A stretch of 48,395 bases of DNA from Lachnospiraceae bacterium. GTDB taxonomy: Bacteria; Bacillota; Clostridia; Lachnospirales; Lachnospiraceae. Where the stretch lies: NCBI GenBank assembly GCA_017622505.1, contig JAGAQZ010000001.1:1-48395 (forward strand), read 5' to 3'. The notes beneath the pieces were generated by a model. It did no database searches and was not told where the DNA came from. It worked only from the letters and a program-made list of their open reading frames with translations. The position numbers were made by a program, and so were the translations under genes. This document shows, in pieces, positions 35,183-44,464 of the stretch. Within the stretch, counting starts at the first letter, position 1, and every line of letters begins with the position of its first letter.

Positions 35183-36550
35183 ATGGCAAGTGAAAAAGAT
35201 GATCTTCTTTTAAGACAGCTGGTCATGGAAATTTTGCTGGAAGTAAGAAAAGGCGAAGAGTATTTGAATGTTGTTCTAAAAGGAGTGCTTGATAAATATA
35301 ATTATCTGGACGGCAAAAAGAAAGCTTTTATCAAAAAGCTTGCAACCGGCTGTTTGGAGCGTCAGACGGAACTGGATTATGTGATTAATCTTTTTTCAAA
35401 AACCAAGACGAATAAAATGAAACCCGTAATCCGCATCATTATTGAAATGGCGGTGTATCAGATTCTTTATATGGACAACGTTTATGATACAACAGCTTGT
35501 AATATGGCGGTTTCTTTGGCTAAGAAAAAGGGTTTTCAGGGTTTGTCCGGTTTTGTAAACGGCGTGCTTCGTACGATTTGCCGTGAGAAGGAACAAATTG
35601 CATATCCGGATAAAGACAAGGATTTTATTCAATATGCTACGGTGCGTTTTTCTATGCCGGAGTGGATTGTAACGCTTTGGATGGAGCAGTACGGCAGGGA
35701 GACAACGGAGCGCATGCTGGAGGATTCTTTGCAGGAAAATGCGGTAACGGTGCGCGTAAATGAGAACCTGGCATCTGCGGTACTGGAAGACCTGATTGGG
35801 CAGTGGAAGAAAGACGGCGTTAAGGTTAGTGTGCATTCATATCTTCCGTATGCTTATGTTTTAACGGGTGGCTATGGCATACAGAATTTGTATGGCTATG
35901 ATGAAGGATATTTTACGGTGCAGGATGTAAGTTCTATGCTGGTGGCAGAATGTGCGGGCGTTAAGAAGGATGCTACGGTTATTGATGTCTGTGCGGCGCC
36001 CGGCGGTAAAACAATGCACGTGGCTACGAAATTAAACGGTAGCGGTAAAGTGATTTCCTGTGAGGTATCCGAATATAAAACCGATAAAATTAACGAGAAT
36101 ATAGAACGTTTAGGACTTAAGAACGTGCAGGTGCAGGTTGCCGATGCAACTGTAGAAGATGCGGATTTTATTGAAAAAGCGGATGTGGTGCTTGCTGATG
36201 TGCCCTGTTCCGGGCTTGGTGTCCTTGGTAAAAAGGTGGATATCAAATATCGCCTGACCAAAGAACAGACGGAAGAAATTGTTTCTCTGCAGAGACAAAT
36301 TGTCCGCAATGTATGCAACTATGTCAAAAAGGGCGGTACTTTTATTTATAGTACCTGTACCGTGAACAAGGCAGAGAATAATGATAATGTTAAGTGGATG
36401 ACAGAGAACTTGCCGCTTGAGGTTGTGTCCCTTGATGAGGAATTGCCGGAGGAATTAAGAAGTTCCGTAGGCGAAGACGGTACTTTACAATTATTCCAAG
36501 GTGTACATAAGTGTGACGGATTCTATATTGCGAAATTAAGAAAGATTTAA
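35183..36550 (+). CDS. rsmB: 16S rRNA m5C967 methyltransferase
   Basis: The 455-residue enzyme methylates C967 of 16S rRNA using SAM. The first 150 residues look like the NusB-type RNA-binding domain seen in RsmB (all-helical, with NGVLRTICREK). The methyltransferase core has the SAM motif CAAPGGKTMH, the helper Cys in DVPCSGLG and the catalytic Cys in YSTCTVNKAEN. The length agrees with the RsmB family (about 430-450). TAGGAG precedes ATG 35183. Gene order fmt-rsmB-rlmN-PP2C-kinase-rsgA is standard in Firmicutes. Confidence 0.96.
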   Translation: MASEKDDLLLRQLVMEILLEVRKGEEYLNVVLKGVLDKYNYLDGKKKAFIKKLATGCLERQTELDYVINLFSKTKTNKMKPVIRIIIEMAVYQILYMDNVYDTTACNMAVSLAKKKGFQGLSGFVNGVLRTICREKEQIAYPDKDKDFIQYATVRFSMPEWIVTLWMEQYGRETTERMLEDSLQENAVTVRVNENLASAVLEDLIGQWKKDGVKVSVHSYLPYAYVLTGGYGIQNLYGYDEGYFTVQDVSSMLVAECAGVKKDATVIDVCAAPGGKTMHVATKLNGSGKVISCEVSEYKTDKINENIERLGLKNVQVQVADATVEDADFIEKADVVLADVPCSGLGVLGKKVDIKYRLTKEQTEEIVSLQRQIVRNVCNYVKKGGTFIYSTCTVNKAENNDNVKWMTENLPLEVVSLDEELPEELRSSVGEDGTLQLFQGVHKCDGFYIAKLRKI

Positions 36551-36569
36551 GTAGACAACAGAGAGAATT

Positions 36570-37616
36570 ATGACAGATATTAAGTCCCTGACCTTACAGG
36601 AATTGAAAACTGAATTAACGGCTATGGGCGAAAAAGCTTTTCGCGCAGGGCAGATGTATGACTGGATGCATAAAAGGCTTGTGGAAAGTTTTGACGAGAT
36701 GACAAATCTGTCGCAAGCTATGCGAAATGCCTGTAAAGAGCGTTTTGATTATGTGACGCTGAAGGCGGTGCAAGTGCAGGAGTCCCAAATTGACGGAACG
36801 AAGAAGTTTTTGTTTGAACTTCCGGACGGAAATCTTGTGGAGAGCGTCTGGATGAAGTATCATCACGGCAATTCCGTGTGTATATCTTCCCAGGTTGGCT
36901 GTAAAATGGGTTGTCGCTTCTGCGCGTCCACTTTGGATGGCTGGGAGAGAAATCTTTTACCTTCGGAGATGCTGGAGCAGATTTATGCAATTACCCGTAT
37001 GACTGGTGAACGTGTATCCAACGTGGTGGTAATGGGCACGGGCGAACCTATGGATAATTATGATAATTTGGTGCGTTTCATCGAACTTTTAACCAATGAG
37101 GACGGCTTAAATATCAGTCAGCGTAATATAACGGTTTCCACCTGCGGTATTGTGCCGGGAATTCGTAAGTTTGCGGAGGAAGGTCTGCAGGTGACACTGG
37201 CATTGTCTTTGCATGCGCCAAATGATGAGAAGCGTAAGGAATTAATGCCTATTGCCAAGAAATATTCCTTGAAAGAAGTTTTGGAAGCTTGCGATTATTA
37301 TTTCGAAAAGACCGGCCGCCGTATCAGTTTCGAGTATGCATTGGTAGGTGGCGTTAACGATAATGACGGGGAGGCGCAGGAGTTGATTTCGCTTTTACAG
37401 GGCAGGAACTGTCATGTGAATTTAATTCCCGTAAACCCCATAAAAGAAAGAGATTATGTCTCTTCCAATCGGCAAAAAGTGGAAGGGTTTAAAAATAAAC
37501 TTGAAAAAAGTAAAATTCAATGTACAATAAGAAGGGAAATGGGCAGAGATATTGACGGTGCCTGTGGACAGCTTAGAAGACGTCATGTTCGAAAAGAACA
37601 GCAGGAGGATACTTAA
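36570..37616 (+). CDS. rlmN: Dual-specificity 23S rRNA A2503 / tRNA A37 methyltransferase
   Basis: The 348-residue radical-SAM enzyme adds a methyl at C2 of adenosine. It has the cluster motif CKMGCRFC, the GTGEPMDNYDN region and SLHAPND. The second catalytic Cys is in DGACGQL near the C-terminus (methyl carrier). It lacks signs of the Cfr resistance subgroup, but eye reading cannot fully exclude that. It starts 19 bases after rsmB and nearly touches the next gene. Confidence 0.95.
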   Translation: MTDIKSLTLQELKTELTAMGEKAFRAGQMYDWMHKRLVESFDEMTNLSQAMRNACKERFDYVTLKAVQVQESQIDGTKKFLFELPDGNLVESVWMKYHHGNSVCISSQVGCKMGCRFCASTLDGWERNLLPSEMLEQIYAITRMTGERVSNVVVMGTGEPMDNYDNLVRFIELLTNEDGLNISQRNITVSTCGIVPGIRKFAEEGLQVTLALSLHAPNDEKRKELMPIAKKYSLKEVLEACDYYFEKTGRRISFEYALVGGVNDNDGEAQELISLLQGRNCHVNLIPVNPIKERDYVSSNRQKVEGFKNKLEKSKIQCTIRREMGRDIDGACGQLRRRHVRKEQQEDT

Positions 37617-37617
37617 G

Positions 37618-38343
37618 GTGATAAGGTCGTTTTCCGTAACGGATATAGGAAGGAAAAGACAACTGAATCAGGACTTTGTTTTCACATCTGAATTGCCTTT
37701 GGGATGTTTGCCGAATCTTTTTGTGGTGGCCGACGGAATGGGAGGCCATAAGGCCGGAGATTTTGCTTCCAAATATACGGTAGAAACCATTATTGAGGAA
37801 GTGGGAAAGGCCAAGAATAAAGAGCCGGTAGAGATTTTACAACACGCAATCAACCGGGCAAATCAGCGCGTGCGCCGCAAGGCTACGGAAGATGAGAATA
37901 TGGTTGGTATGGGAACAACGGTTGTTGCATCAACCTACAAGGACGGTATTCTCTATGTCGCTAATGTAGGTGACAGCAGATTGTATGTTGTGAATGATGA
38001 AATAAAGCAGATTACAAGAGACCATTCTTATGTGGAAGAAATGGTGCGTATGGGAAATCTTGACAGGGTTTCCGCACGAAATCACCCGGATAAAAACATT
38101 ATCACCAGGGCGGTTGGTGCTATGGATACGGTCAATGTAGATTTCTTTGAGGTTGAACTTCAGAAAGGGGACATTGTATTGATGTGTTCTGACGGTTTAA
38201 CAAATATGATAGAAGATGAAGAAATTTTAGAAATTTTAAAAAGGGAAAAAGGCCTTGAGCACAAGGCAGAGGAACTGATAAAGACAGCCAACCAAAACGG
38301 CGGTAAAGATAATATTGCCGTAGTGTTGATGGAACAGATATAG
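37618..38343 (+). CDS. PP2C-type Ser/Thr protein phosphatase (Stp/PrpC)
   Basis: The 241-residue metal-dependent phosphatase is the partner of the downstream PASTA kinase. PP2C motifs are in order: TDIGRKRQLNQD, VVADGMGGHKAGDFAS, MGTTVVA, NVGDSRLYV, ARNHPDKNIITRAVG, MCSDGLTNMI and GKDNIAVVL. The start GTG 37618 sits one base after the rlmN stop, and GCAGGAGGA (37602-37610) lies ahead of it. Earlier in-frame ATGs (37552, 37585) would overlap rlmN. The gene was likely named stp or prpC in relatives. Confidence 0.95.
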   Translation: MIRSFSVTDIGRKRQLNQDFVFTSELPLGCLPNLFVVADGMGGHKAGDFASKYTVETIIEEVGKAKNKEPVEILQHAINRANQRVRRKATEDENMVGMGTTVVASTYKDGILYVANVGDSRLYVVNDEIKQITRDHSYVEEMVRMGNLDRVSARNHPDKNIITRAVGAMDTVNVDFFEVELQKGDIVLMCSDGLTNMIEDEEILEILKREKGLEHKAEELIKTANQNGGKDNIAVVLMEQI

Positions 38344-38357
38344 TTGTGAGGTAAGTT

Positions 38358-40556
38358 ATGATTAAAATGGGTATGATGATAGGCGACCGCTACGAAATCC
38401 TGGAATCCATAGGAACCGGCGGAATGTCAGATGTATATAAGGCAAAGTGCCATAAGTTAAACCGTTTTGTTGCAGTTAAAGTTTTGAAGCAGGAGTTTAG
38501 TGAAAGTTCGGAGTTTGTATCCAAATTCCGTACTGAAGCCCAGGCTGCTGCAGGCTTGATGCACCCTAATATTGTAAATGTTTATGACGTAGGGGAAGAA
38601 AACGGTATTAACTATATTGTTATGGAACTTGTGGAAGGTATTACACTGAAGCGTTATATCGAGAAAAAGGCGCGCCTTTCCGTAAAAGAAGCTGTCAGCA
38701 TTGCAATCCAGATTTCCATGGGTATTGATGCGGCGCACAATAACAATATTATCCATCGTGATATTAAGCCCCAGAATATTATTATCAGTAAAGAAGGTAA
38801 GGTAAAAGTAACAGACTTCGGTATTGCCAAGGCTGCCACCAGCAATACCATTACTTCTAATGTTATGGGTAGTGTTCACTATACTTCCCCTGAGCAGGCA
38901 CGAGGCGGTTTCAGTGATGAAAAGAGTGATATCTATTCATTAGGTATTACAATGTTTGAAATGCTTACAGGCCGTGTTCCTTTTAACGGGGATACAACAG
39001 TGGCAATTGCGATTAAGCATATTCAGGAAGAGATGCCTTCACCCCGCAATTATGTTCCTGAGATTCCTATCAGTGTGGAACAGATTGTCTTAAAATGTAC
39101 GCAGAAGAGCCCGGACCGTCGTTACCAGAAGATGCCGGAACTCATTGAAGATTTAAAGAAATCCTTAATTAGTCCTGATGAAGATTTTGTAAAATTGGCT
39201 ACTGCAGAGAAGAGTGCGGTAACCAAGGCGATGTCTGATAAGGAAAGAGAGCAGATTAAACGTAATGCAGCGGTGAAAACAGATGTGGTAACTGCAGCTT
39301 CTGCAGGCGGTATTGCATTACAGAATACAGATAAAATGGGTGAGCGTAAGGCTGTGCCCGCAAAGAATACAGCGAGACCTGCAGGCACAACTAATAAACC
39401 TGCAATTACAGGAGAACGCCCCGTACGCAGTCGTAAGGAAGAAGAACTTGCGGCAAGAAAGAAACCCGTTAATAAGCCTAAAAAACCTCAGGTAGATGTC
39501 TATGAAGATGATGACGAGGAAGAGGATTCCGTACTTGAGAAAGTAAAAACCATACTTATTATTTTAGGTGCTGTAATTATCGGATGTGTAATTTTATACT
39601 TTGCCGGATTGGCGGCAGGTATTTTTGGAAATGGTAATTCCTCTCAGAAGAAGGATATGGTGAATGTACCGAATATTATCGGTGATACCTTGGAAGAGGC
39701 CAAAACCGCTTTGGATATGGTAGAGTTGAAATACGATATTGAGTATGCGCCTTCGGAAGGGACAGCAGAGAATACGGTTATTTCGGTAACACCTACCGCT
39801 AATACAGAGGTGGAAGAAGGGTCAAAAGTACTTTTAACCGTATGTATGAACGGTGAAGGTGTAGAAGTTCCAAATGTATTGAACAGATCAGAAGCGGAAG
39901 CTACTGCTATTCTGGAAAAAGAAGGTTTTGTAGTAGAGAAAATTGAAGAAAATAACGATGAAATCGTAAAAGGCAATATTATTTCACAGACGCCGGAAGC
40001 CGGTAGTTTGATGAGTCGTGAAGGTACGGTTACCATTGTAATCAGTAGCGGTAAACTTCGTACAGATGTGTCTATGCCGGGACTTATCGGTATGACCGAA
40101 GAACAGGCGAAGAAAACCTTAAGTGATATGAGATTGGTGTGTTCTTCCGTAAGCGAGGAATATAGCGATACCATTGAAGCTGGCAAGGTTTGTTATCAGA
40201 GTTATACGGAAGGTGCTAATATAGATGAAGGGACGGAAGTAAGTCTTAAATTGAGTTTAGGACCTGAACCCAGATATTATGATTGTAATGTAATTGTTGC
40301 AGCACCGCCCAGATATACCGGTGGTACGGCGACGGTTATTCTCACAGCACCGGACGGAAGTGAACTTTGGAATACTACCGTATCATCATTTCCGGTCCAG
40401 ATTAATTTAAGCAAAATATATGCAGTACCCAAAGGAACACTTTCCATCACCTATACTGTATTTGTACAGGAAGAGGTTTATGATGCGGCAGGCAATATGA
40501 CAATCCAGAATGTGCCTGCGCAGGATACCTATACACAAGAGATTGCTTTTGAATAG
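38358..40556 (+). CDS. prkC: PASTA-domain Ser/Thr protein kinase (PrkC/StkP type)
   Basis: The 732-residue membrane kinase senses muropeptides or lipid II in relatives and controls growth and spore germination. The kinase domain (about 12-270) has GTGGMSDVYKA, VAVKVLK, HRDIKPQN and VTDFGIAKA, then a basic and acidic linker (about 285-390). One membrane helix (about 397-417) precedes three outside PASTA repeats (from about 435; each begins with a V/MPxLIG-like motif). A C-terminal beta-rich extension of about 95 residues follows the PASTA repeats (from about 638). It is paired with the phosphatase gene 14 bases upstream. GAGGT precedes ATG 38358. Confidence 0.96.
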   Translation: MIKMGMMIGDRYEILESIGTGGMSDVYKAKCHKLNRFVAVKVLKQEFSESSEFVSKFRTEAQAAAGLMHPNIVNVYDVGEENGINYIVMELVEGITLKRYIEKKARLSVKEAVSIAIQISMGIDAAHNNNIIHRDIKPQNIIISKEGKVKVTDFGIAKAATSNTITSNVMGSVHYTSPEQARGGFSDEKSDIYSLGITMFEMLTGRVPFNGDTTVAIAIKHIQEEMPSPRNYVPEIPISVEQIVLKCTQKSPDRRYQKMPELIEDLKKSLISPDEDFVKLATAEKSAVTKAMSDKEREQIKRNAAVKTDVVTAASAGGIALQNTDKMGERKAVPAKNTARPAGTTNKPAITGERPVRSRKEEELAARKKPVNKPKKPQVDVYEDDDEEEDSVLEKVKTILIILGAVIIGCVILYFAGLAAGIFGNGNSSQKKDMVNVPNIIGDTLEEAKTALDMVELKYDIEYAPSEGTAENTVISVTPTANTEVEEGSKVLLTVCMNGEGVEVPNVLNRSEAEATAILEKEGFVVEKIEENNDEIVKGNIISQTPEAGSLMSREGTVTIVISSGKLRTDVSMPGLIGMTEEQAKKTLSDMRLVCSSVSEEYSDTIEAGKVCYQSYTEGANIDEGTEVSLKLSLGPEPRYYDCNVIVAAPPRYTGGTATVILTAPDGSELWNTTVSSFPVQINLSKIYAVPKGTLSITYTVFVQEEVYDAAGNMTIQNVPAQDTYTQEIAFE

Positions 40557-40567
40557 TGGTAGAGAGA

Positions 40568-41467
40568 ATGGAAGAAATAAAAAAAGGCAGAATTATAAAA
40601 GGAATCGCCGGCTTTTATTATGTGCATGTACCGCATGACGGGGTGTATGAATGTAAGGCAAAGGGGATTTTCCGTAAAGACGGGAGAAAACCTTTGGTTG
40701 GTGATGATGTGGAATTAAAGTGCTTGGATGTTGACAAAATGCTTGGCAATATCACGGCACTTTTGCCGCGTAAAAGCGAGCTTATCAGGCCTTCGGTTGC
40801 AAATATCGATCAAGCATTGATTGTGTTTGCAATTACGAAACCGGCACCGAATTTTAATTTATTGGATCGTTTCCTGATTATGATGCAGAGTCAGGGATTG
40901 AATTGTACGATTTGTTTTAATAAAAGTGATATCGCAGACGAGAAGGAAATCGAAGAAATTAAACAGGCATATGGAGCTTGTGGTAATCAGGTGTTGTTTG
41001 TCAGTGCCAGAGAAGAAATCGGTTTGGAAGAAGTACGCAATGCCATTGCAGGCAAAACCACAGCAGTAGCAGGTCCCAGCGGTGTGGGCAAATCTTCTTT
41101 GATTAATAAGCTTTGCGGTTGCGAAATGATGCAGACCGGAGAAATCAGTGAGAAAATCGGTCGCGGTAAGCATACCACAAGACATACGGAATTATTTGCG
41201 GCAGAGCAGATTGGTGATGAAACCTATTTGGTGGATACGCCCGGATTTAGTTCGTTGATGGTTTTCTTAGAGGACAAGTCTGACCTTGGCAAATATTATC
41301 CTGAATTTGATGATTATGAAGTGAATTGTAAGTTTCAGGGGTGTTCCCATATCAGTGAGCCGGTATGCGGCATTAAAGACGCTTTGGCTGAAGGGAAAAT
41401 TAGCCGGTTGCGTTATGAGAATTACAAGCTTTTATATGAAGAACTGAAAGCGCAGAAGAAGTATTAA
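40568..41467 (+). CDS. rsgA: Ribosome small-subunit biogenesis GTPase RsgA
   Basis: The 299-residue circularly permuted GTPase checks late 30S maturation. An OB-fold comes first (about 1-65, GRIIKGIAGFYYV), then the permuted G-motif order G4 NKSD, G1 GPSGVGKSSLINKL, G3 DTPGFSS. The zinc site CKFQGCSHISEPVC ends the G domain. The open frame reaches back to a GTG at 40556 that overlaps the prkC stop; I prefer ATG 40568, though the ribosome site there is weak (AGAGAG), so coupling to prkC is likely. Confidence 0.95.
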   Translation: MEEIKKGRIIKGIAGFYYVHVPHDGVYECKAKGIFRKDGRKPLVGDDVELKCLDVDKMLGNITALLPRKSELIRPSVANIDQALIVFAITKPAPNFNLLDRFLIMMQSQGLNCTICFNKSDIADEKEIEEIKQAYGACGNQVLFVSAREEIGLEEVRNAIAGKTTAVAGPSGVGKSSLINKLCGCEMMQTGEISEKIGRGKHTTRHTELFAAEQIGDETYLVDTPGFSSLMVFLEDKSDLGKYYPEFDDYEVNCKFQGCSHISEPVCGIKDALAEGKISRLRYENYKLLYEELKAQKKY

Positions 41468-41564
41468 TGAAATGTAGTGTCGACATTGGTTTGTTATTGG
41501 TTTTTAAAATATTATGAGAAAATGTGCATAGGAAAAGATGCATATTAAAGAACGGAGAATAACG

Positions 41565-42218
41565 ATGAGAGAAAGAATTTTAGCACCTTCGATTTTATCG
41601 GCGGATTTTACAAAGCTTGGCGAAGAAATCAAGCGCGTGGAGGAAGCAGGCGCAAAATATTTACATTTTGATGTAATGGATGGTTTATTTGTTCCGTCTA
41701 TTTCATTTGGTATGCCTGTATTAAAATCCATTCGCAAGGCATCAGATATTGTATATGATGTGCATTTGATGATTGTGGAACCGGAGCGTTATGTGGAGTA
41801 TTTCAAGAACTCAGGTGCGGATTTAATCACCGTTCATATCGAAACTTTAAAAGATCCTGAGGCGGTTTTAAAGCAAATCAAGGATTTGGGCGCGAAGGTG
41901 GGCCTTGCATTGAATCCTGAAACAGATGTGGAAAAAGTGTATCCTTATCTTCATTTGATTGATATGGCTTTGGTTATGACGGTTCATCCCGGCTTTGGCG
42001 GTCAGAAGTATATTCATGATTGTACCTCCAAAATTGCAGATTTGGCGACAAAGAGAGAAGAGCTGGGCTTGGATTATGATATTGAAGTAGATGGTGGTAT
42101 TGGTGAAGGAACCATTGATGAAGCGATGGATGCCGGAGCGAATATTCTTGTAGCAGGCTCCAGCGTTTACGGTGGGGATGCTTATGAGAATGCCAAGAAA
42201 CTGATGGCGAAGTTCTAA
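41565..42218 (+). CDS. rpe: Ribulose-phosphate 3-epimerase
   Basis: The 217-residue TIM-barrel enzyme interconverts ribulose-5-P and xylulose-5-P in the pentose phosphate pathway. Signature stretches are APSILSADF, HFDVMDGLFVPSISFG, YDVHLMI, MTVHPGFGGQKY and DGGIG. CGGAG (41553-41557) fits ATG 41565; the open frame runs back to 41538 without a good site. It follows rsgA, the usual position in Firmicutes. Confidence 0.96.
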   Translation: MRERILAPSILSADFTKLGEEIKRVEEAGAKYLHFDVMDGLFVPSISFGMPVLKSIRKASDIVYDVHLMIVEPERYVEYFKNSGADLITVHIETLKDPEAVLKQIKDLGAKVGLALNPETDVEKVYPYLHLIDMALVMTVHPGFGGQKYIHDCTSKIADLATKREELGLDYDIEVDGGIGEGTIDEAMDAGANILVAGSSVYGGDAYENAKKLMAKF

Positions 42219-42235
42219 TCGGAAAGGAAACTAAA

Positions 42236-42730
42236 ATGAAAATATTTGAAAAATACCGTGAAATTATAATTTATCTGATTGTTGGTGTTTTAACCACTAT
42301 TGTTTCCTGGGGAGCCTGCTTTGTAGCAAAGTTGTTTTTGGACCCTACACAGGATCTTCAGAATTTTATTATTAATACCATCGGTTGGGTGGCAGGTGTT
42401 GTTTTTGCGTACCCTTTAAACCGTAAATGGGTATTTAACAGCAAGAATAAGCAGATTATGAAGGAATTCTTAGGCTTTGCAAGTTCAAGACTTTCTACCT
42501 GGATTCTGGACATTCTGATTATGTGGTTTTTTGTAAATATCGTGCCTTTGAACAATTTGATTATCAAGGTGTGCGGTTGGGTAAATATTAATCTTGCTGG
42601 TGCAGATATGGATTCCATCAATTACTGGGTGGTAAAAGTATGTATTTCGGCAGTGTTGGTTACTATTTTAAATTATGTATTCAGTAAGTTGTTTATCTTT
42701 AAGAAGAAGGACAAAACAGCGGAAGCGTAA
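42236..42730 (+). CDS. GtrA-family membrane protein
   Basis: The 164-residue protein has four hydrophobic segments with the GtrA-type opening YREIIIYLIVGVLTTIVSW and the conserved NRKWVFNS basic loop. Family members help move lipid-linked sugars for wall or O-antigen glycosylation; the partner glycosyltransferase is not in this window. It is 17 bases after rpe, thus in the operon, and is the last gene before the hairpin at 42767. AAAGGAAA precedes ATG 42236. Confidence 0.9.
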   Translation: MKIFEKYREIIIYLIVGVLTTIVSWGACFVAKLFLDPTQDLQNFIINTIGWVAGVVFAYPLNRKWVFNSKNKQIMKEFLGFASSRLSTWILDILIMWFFVNIVPLNNLIIKVCGWVNINLAGADMDSINYWVVKVCISAVLVTILNYVFSKLFIFKKKDKTAEA

Positions 42731-42766
42731 AATAGCTTGAATAATATAAAAGATATGTTTTATAAA

Positions 42767-42808
42767 ATAGCGTCAAGATAACTTGAAAAAAGATTATTTT
42801 GACGCTAT
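42767..42808. repeat. Long inverted repeat between gtrA-like gene and ychF
   Basis: Fifteen-base arms ATAGCGTCAAGATAA (42767-42781) and TTATTTTGACGCTAT (42794-42808) differ by one wobble pair, with a 12-base A-rich loop. No T tract follows on the plus strand, so it is not a textbook terminator; it may stabilise the 3' end or be a small mobile palindrome. Confidence 0.7.
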
Positions 42809-42898
42809 AATGATATCCGGCGCAAAAAAGATGCTGTTATCATTAGGATGAATGGTTGCTTAAACAATAAAGAGAGCAACTTTTAGGAGGAAATAAAT

Positions 42899-43996
42899 AT
42901 GAAGCTTGGCATAGTCGGACTTCCCAACGTAGGTAAAAGTACATTATTCAATTCATTGACCAAGGCAGGCGCAGAGTCGGCAAATTATCCGTTCTGTACC
43001 ATCGACCCTAACGTGGGTATCGTATCCGTTCCCGATGAAAGAATCAAAAAATTGGGCGAATTATACAATACCAAGAAGGTAACACCGGCAGTGATTGAAT
43101 TCGTAGATATTGCGGGCCTTGTAAAAGGTGCATCTAAGGGTGAAGGTCTTGGTAATCAGTTCTTAAGTAATATCCGTGAAGTGGATGCTATTGTTCACGT
43201 AGTTCGTTGCTTTGAAGACAGTAATGTAGTTCACGTAGACGGTAGTGTATCCCCTGTCAGAGATATTGAAACCATCAATTTGGAATTAATCTTCTCTGAT
43301 ATTGAAATTCTTGAACGTAGAATTGCGAAGACAAGCAAGGGCGCAAGAAATGATAAAACCCTTGCCAAAGAGCTTGCTTTGCTTGAAAGAATCAAAGCAT
43401 TCCTGGAAGAAGGAAAACTTGCGAAGTCTTTTGAAACAGAAGATGATGATGAAGGAGACTGGTTAAAATCATATAACTTATTGACTGCAAAGCCTGTTAT
43501 TTACGCAGCTAATGTGGCAGAAGATGATTTGGGCAATGACGGCGCAGACAATGCACATGTACAGGCAGTTCGTGCGTTTGCGGCAGAAGACGGAAGTGAA
43601 GTATTCGTAATTTGTGCCCAGATTGAGCAGGAAATTGCGGAATTGGACGATGAAGAAAAGGCAATGTTCTTAGAAGATTTAGGACTTTCCGAATCCGGCC
43701 TTGAGAAGTTGATTGCTGCAAGTTATCGTATTTTAGGATTAATCAGTTTCCTGACTGCAGGTGAAGATGAATGCCGTGCCTGGACCATTAAGGTAGGAAC
43801 CAAGGCACCCCAGGCAGCAGGTAAAATCCATACTGACTTTGAACGTGGTTTCATTAAGGCAGAAGTTGTATCTTATGAGAACTTAATGGAGCAGGGTTCC
43901 ATTGCCGCAGCAAAGGACAAAGGTCTTGTCGGTTTGGAAGGAAAGGAATATGTAGTTAAGGACGGAGACGTAATTTTATTCAGATTTAATGTATAA
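42899..43996 (+). CDS. ychF: Redox-regulated ATPase YchF (Obg-like)
   Basis: The 365-residue P-loop protein prefers ATP although it belongs to the GTPase Obg group. G1 is GLPNVGKSTLFN, followed by ANYPFCTIDPNVGIV and DIAGLVKGASKGEGLG with FLSNIREVDAIVHVVRCF. A coiled-coil insert covers about 130-205, and a TGS domain ends the chain (about 280-365, APQAAGKIHTDFERGF). It binds ribosomes and is linked to oxidative stress control. AGGAGG precedes ATG 42899. A terminator lies about 120 bases downstream at 44115. Confidence 0.97.
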   Translation: MKLGIVGLPNVGKSTLFNSLTKAGAESANYPFCTIDPNVGIVSVPDERIKKLGELYNTKKVTPAVIEFVDIAGLVKGASKGEGLGNQFLSNIREVDAIVHVVRCFEDSNVVHVDGSVSPVRDIETINLELIFSDIEILERRIAKTSKGARNDKTLAKELALLERIKAFLEEGKLAKSFETEDDDEGDWLKSYNLLTAKPVIYAANVAEDDLGNDGADNAHVQAVRAFAAEDGSEVFVICAQIEQEIAELDDEEKAMFLEDLGLSESGLEKLIAASYRILGLISFLTAGEDECRAWTIKVGTKAPQAAGKIHTDFERGFIKAEVVSYENLMEQGSIAAAKDKGLVGLEGKEYVVKDGDVILFRFNV

Positions 43997-44114
43997 TTCC
44001 GGATTCCAAAGGTATTATTTATATTAAAATATGTGATTTTTAGGCTAAAATTGTATTACTGAAATCTTACAAACTTTTTACAACTTTATTACAATTGTTA
44101 CAGAATCTATTACG

Positions 44115-44153
44115 AAAGTATGACATTTTCACCCGAATTTGTCATACTTTTTT
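44115..44153 (+). terminator. Intrinsic terminator downstream of ychF
   Basis: AAAGTATGACA (44115-44125) pairs with TGTCATACTTT (44140-44150) and the run of T continues to 44153. Confidence 0.88.
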
Positions 44154-44302
44154 AATATTTCCGACTTATTTAATCAAATGTCGTTTTTTTGTTAAAAAGT
44201 GCTTGATTTTCGGGATTTTTGCGGTTATATTGTTGGCGAAAAATTCAAAAAAAATGTTACGAAAAAATATAGAAAAATTTTTAATAAATTTTGAAAAAAG
44301 TA
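44154..44302 (+). other. AT-rich A-tract DNA upstream of lipoprotein promoter
   Basis: About 150 bases of very AT-rich DNA carry repeated A and T tracts (for example near 44220-44295) with no credible gene; the 75-codon open frame across it has composition unlike the neighbours. Phased A-tracts next to a TTGACA promoter suggest bent DNA or an UP-element. With the ychF terminator and the lipoprotein leader, this makes up the 468-base gene-free stretch 43997-44464. Confidence 0.5.
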
Positions 44303-44331
44303 TTGACAAAGTAGCGAAATAATACTAATCT
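44303..44331 (+). promoter_or_regulatory. Promoter of the lipoprotein cluster
   Basis: TTGACA (44303-44308) and TAATCT (44326-44331) are separated by exactly 17 bases, after A-tract DNA. The 5' leader to the first gene is about 125 bases and AT-rich. Confidence 0.78.
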
Positions 44332-44464
44332 GTAAATAAAAGTAGCAAAAATAAACTATCTATGCTGTTTTTTGTGAAAAATAAAAACTGTGTAAAGTAA
44401 AAATCAAATAAAATTCTGAAAAGTGAAAACGGAAATAGAAGTTGTGTAAAAGGGAGTAGTCGGC

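Noticed and set aside
44095-44322. 75-codon frame in the AT-rich gap after ychF
   Set aside because: It overlaps a terminator and a promoter, and its Lys/Ile/Phe bias comes from A/T tracts.
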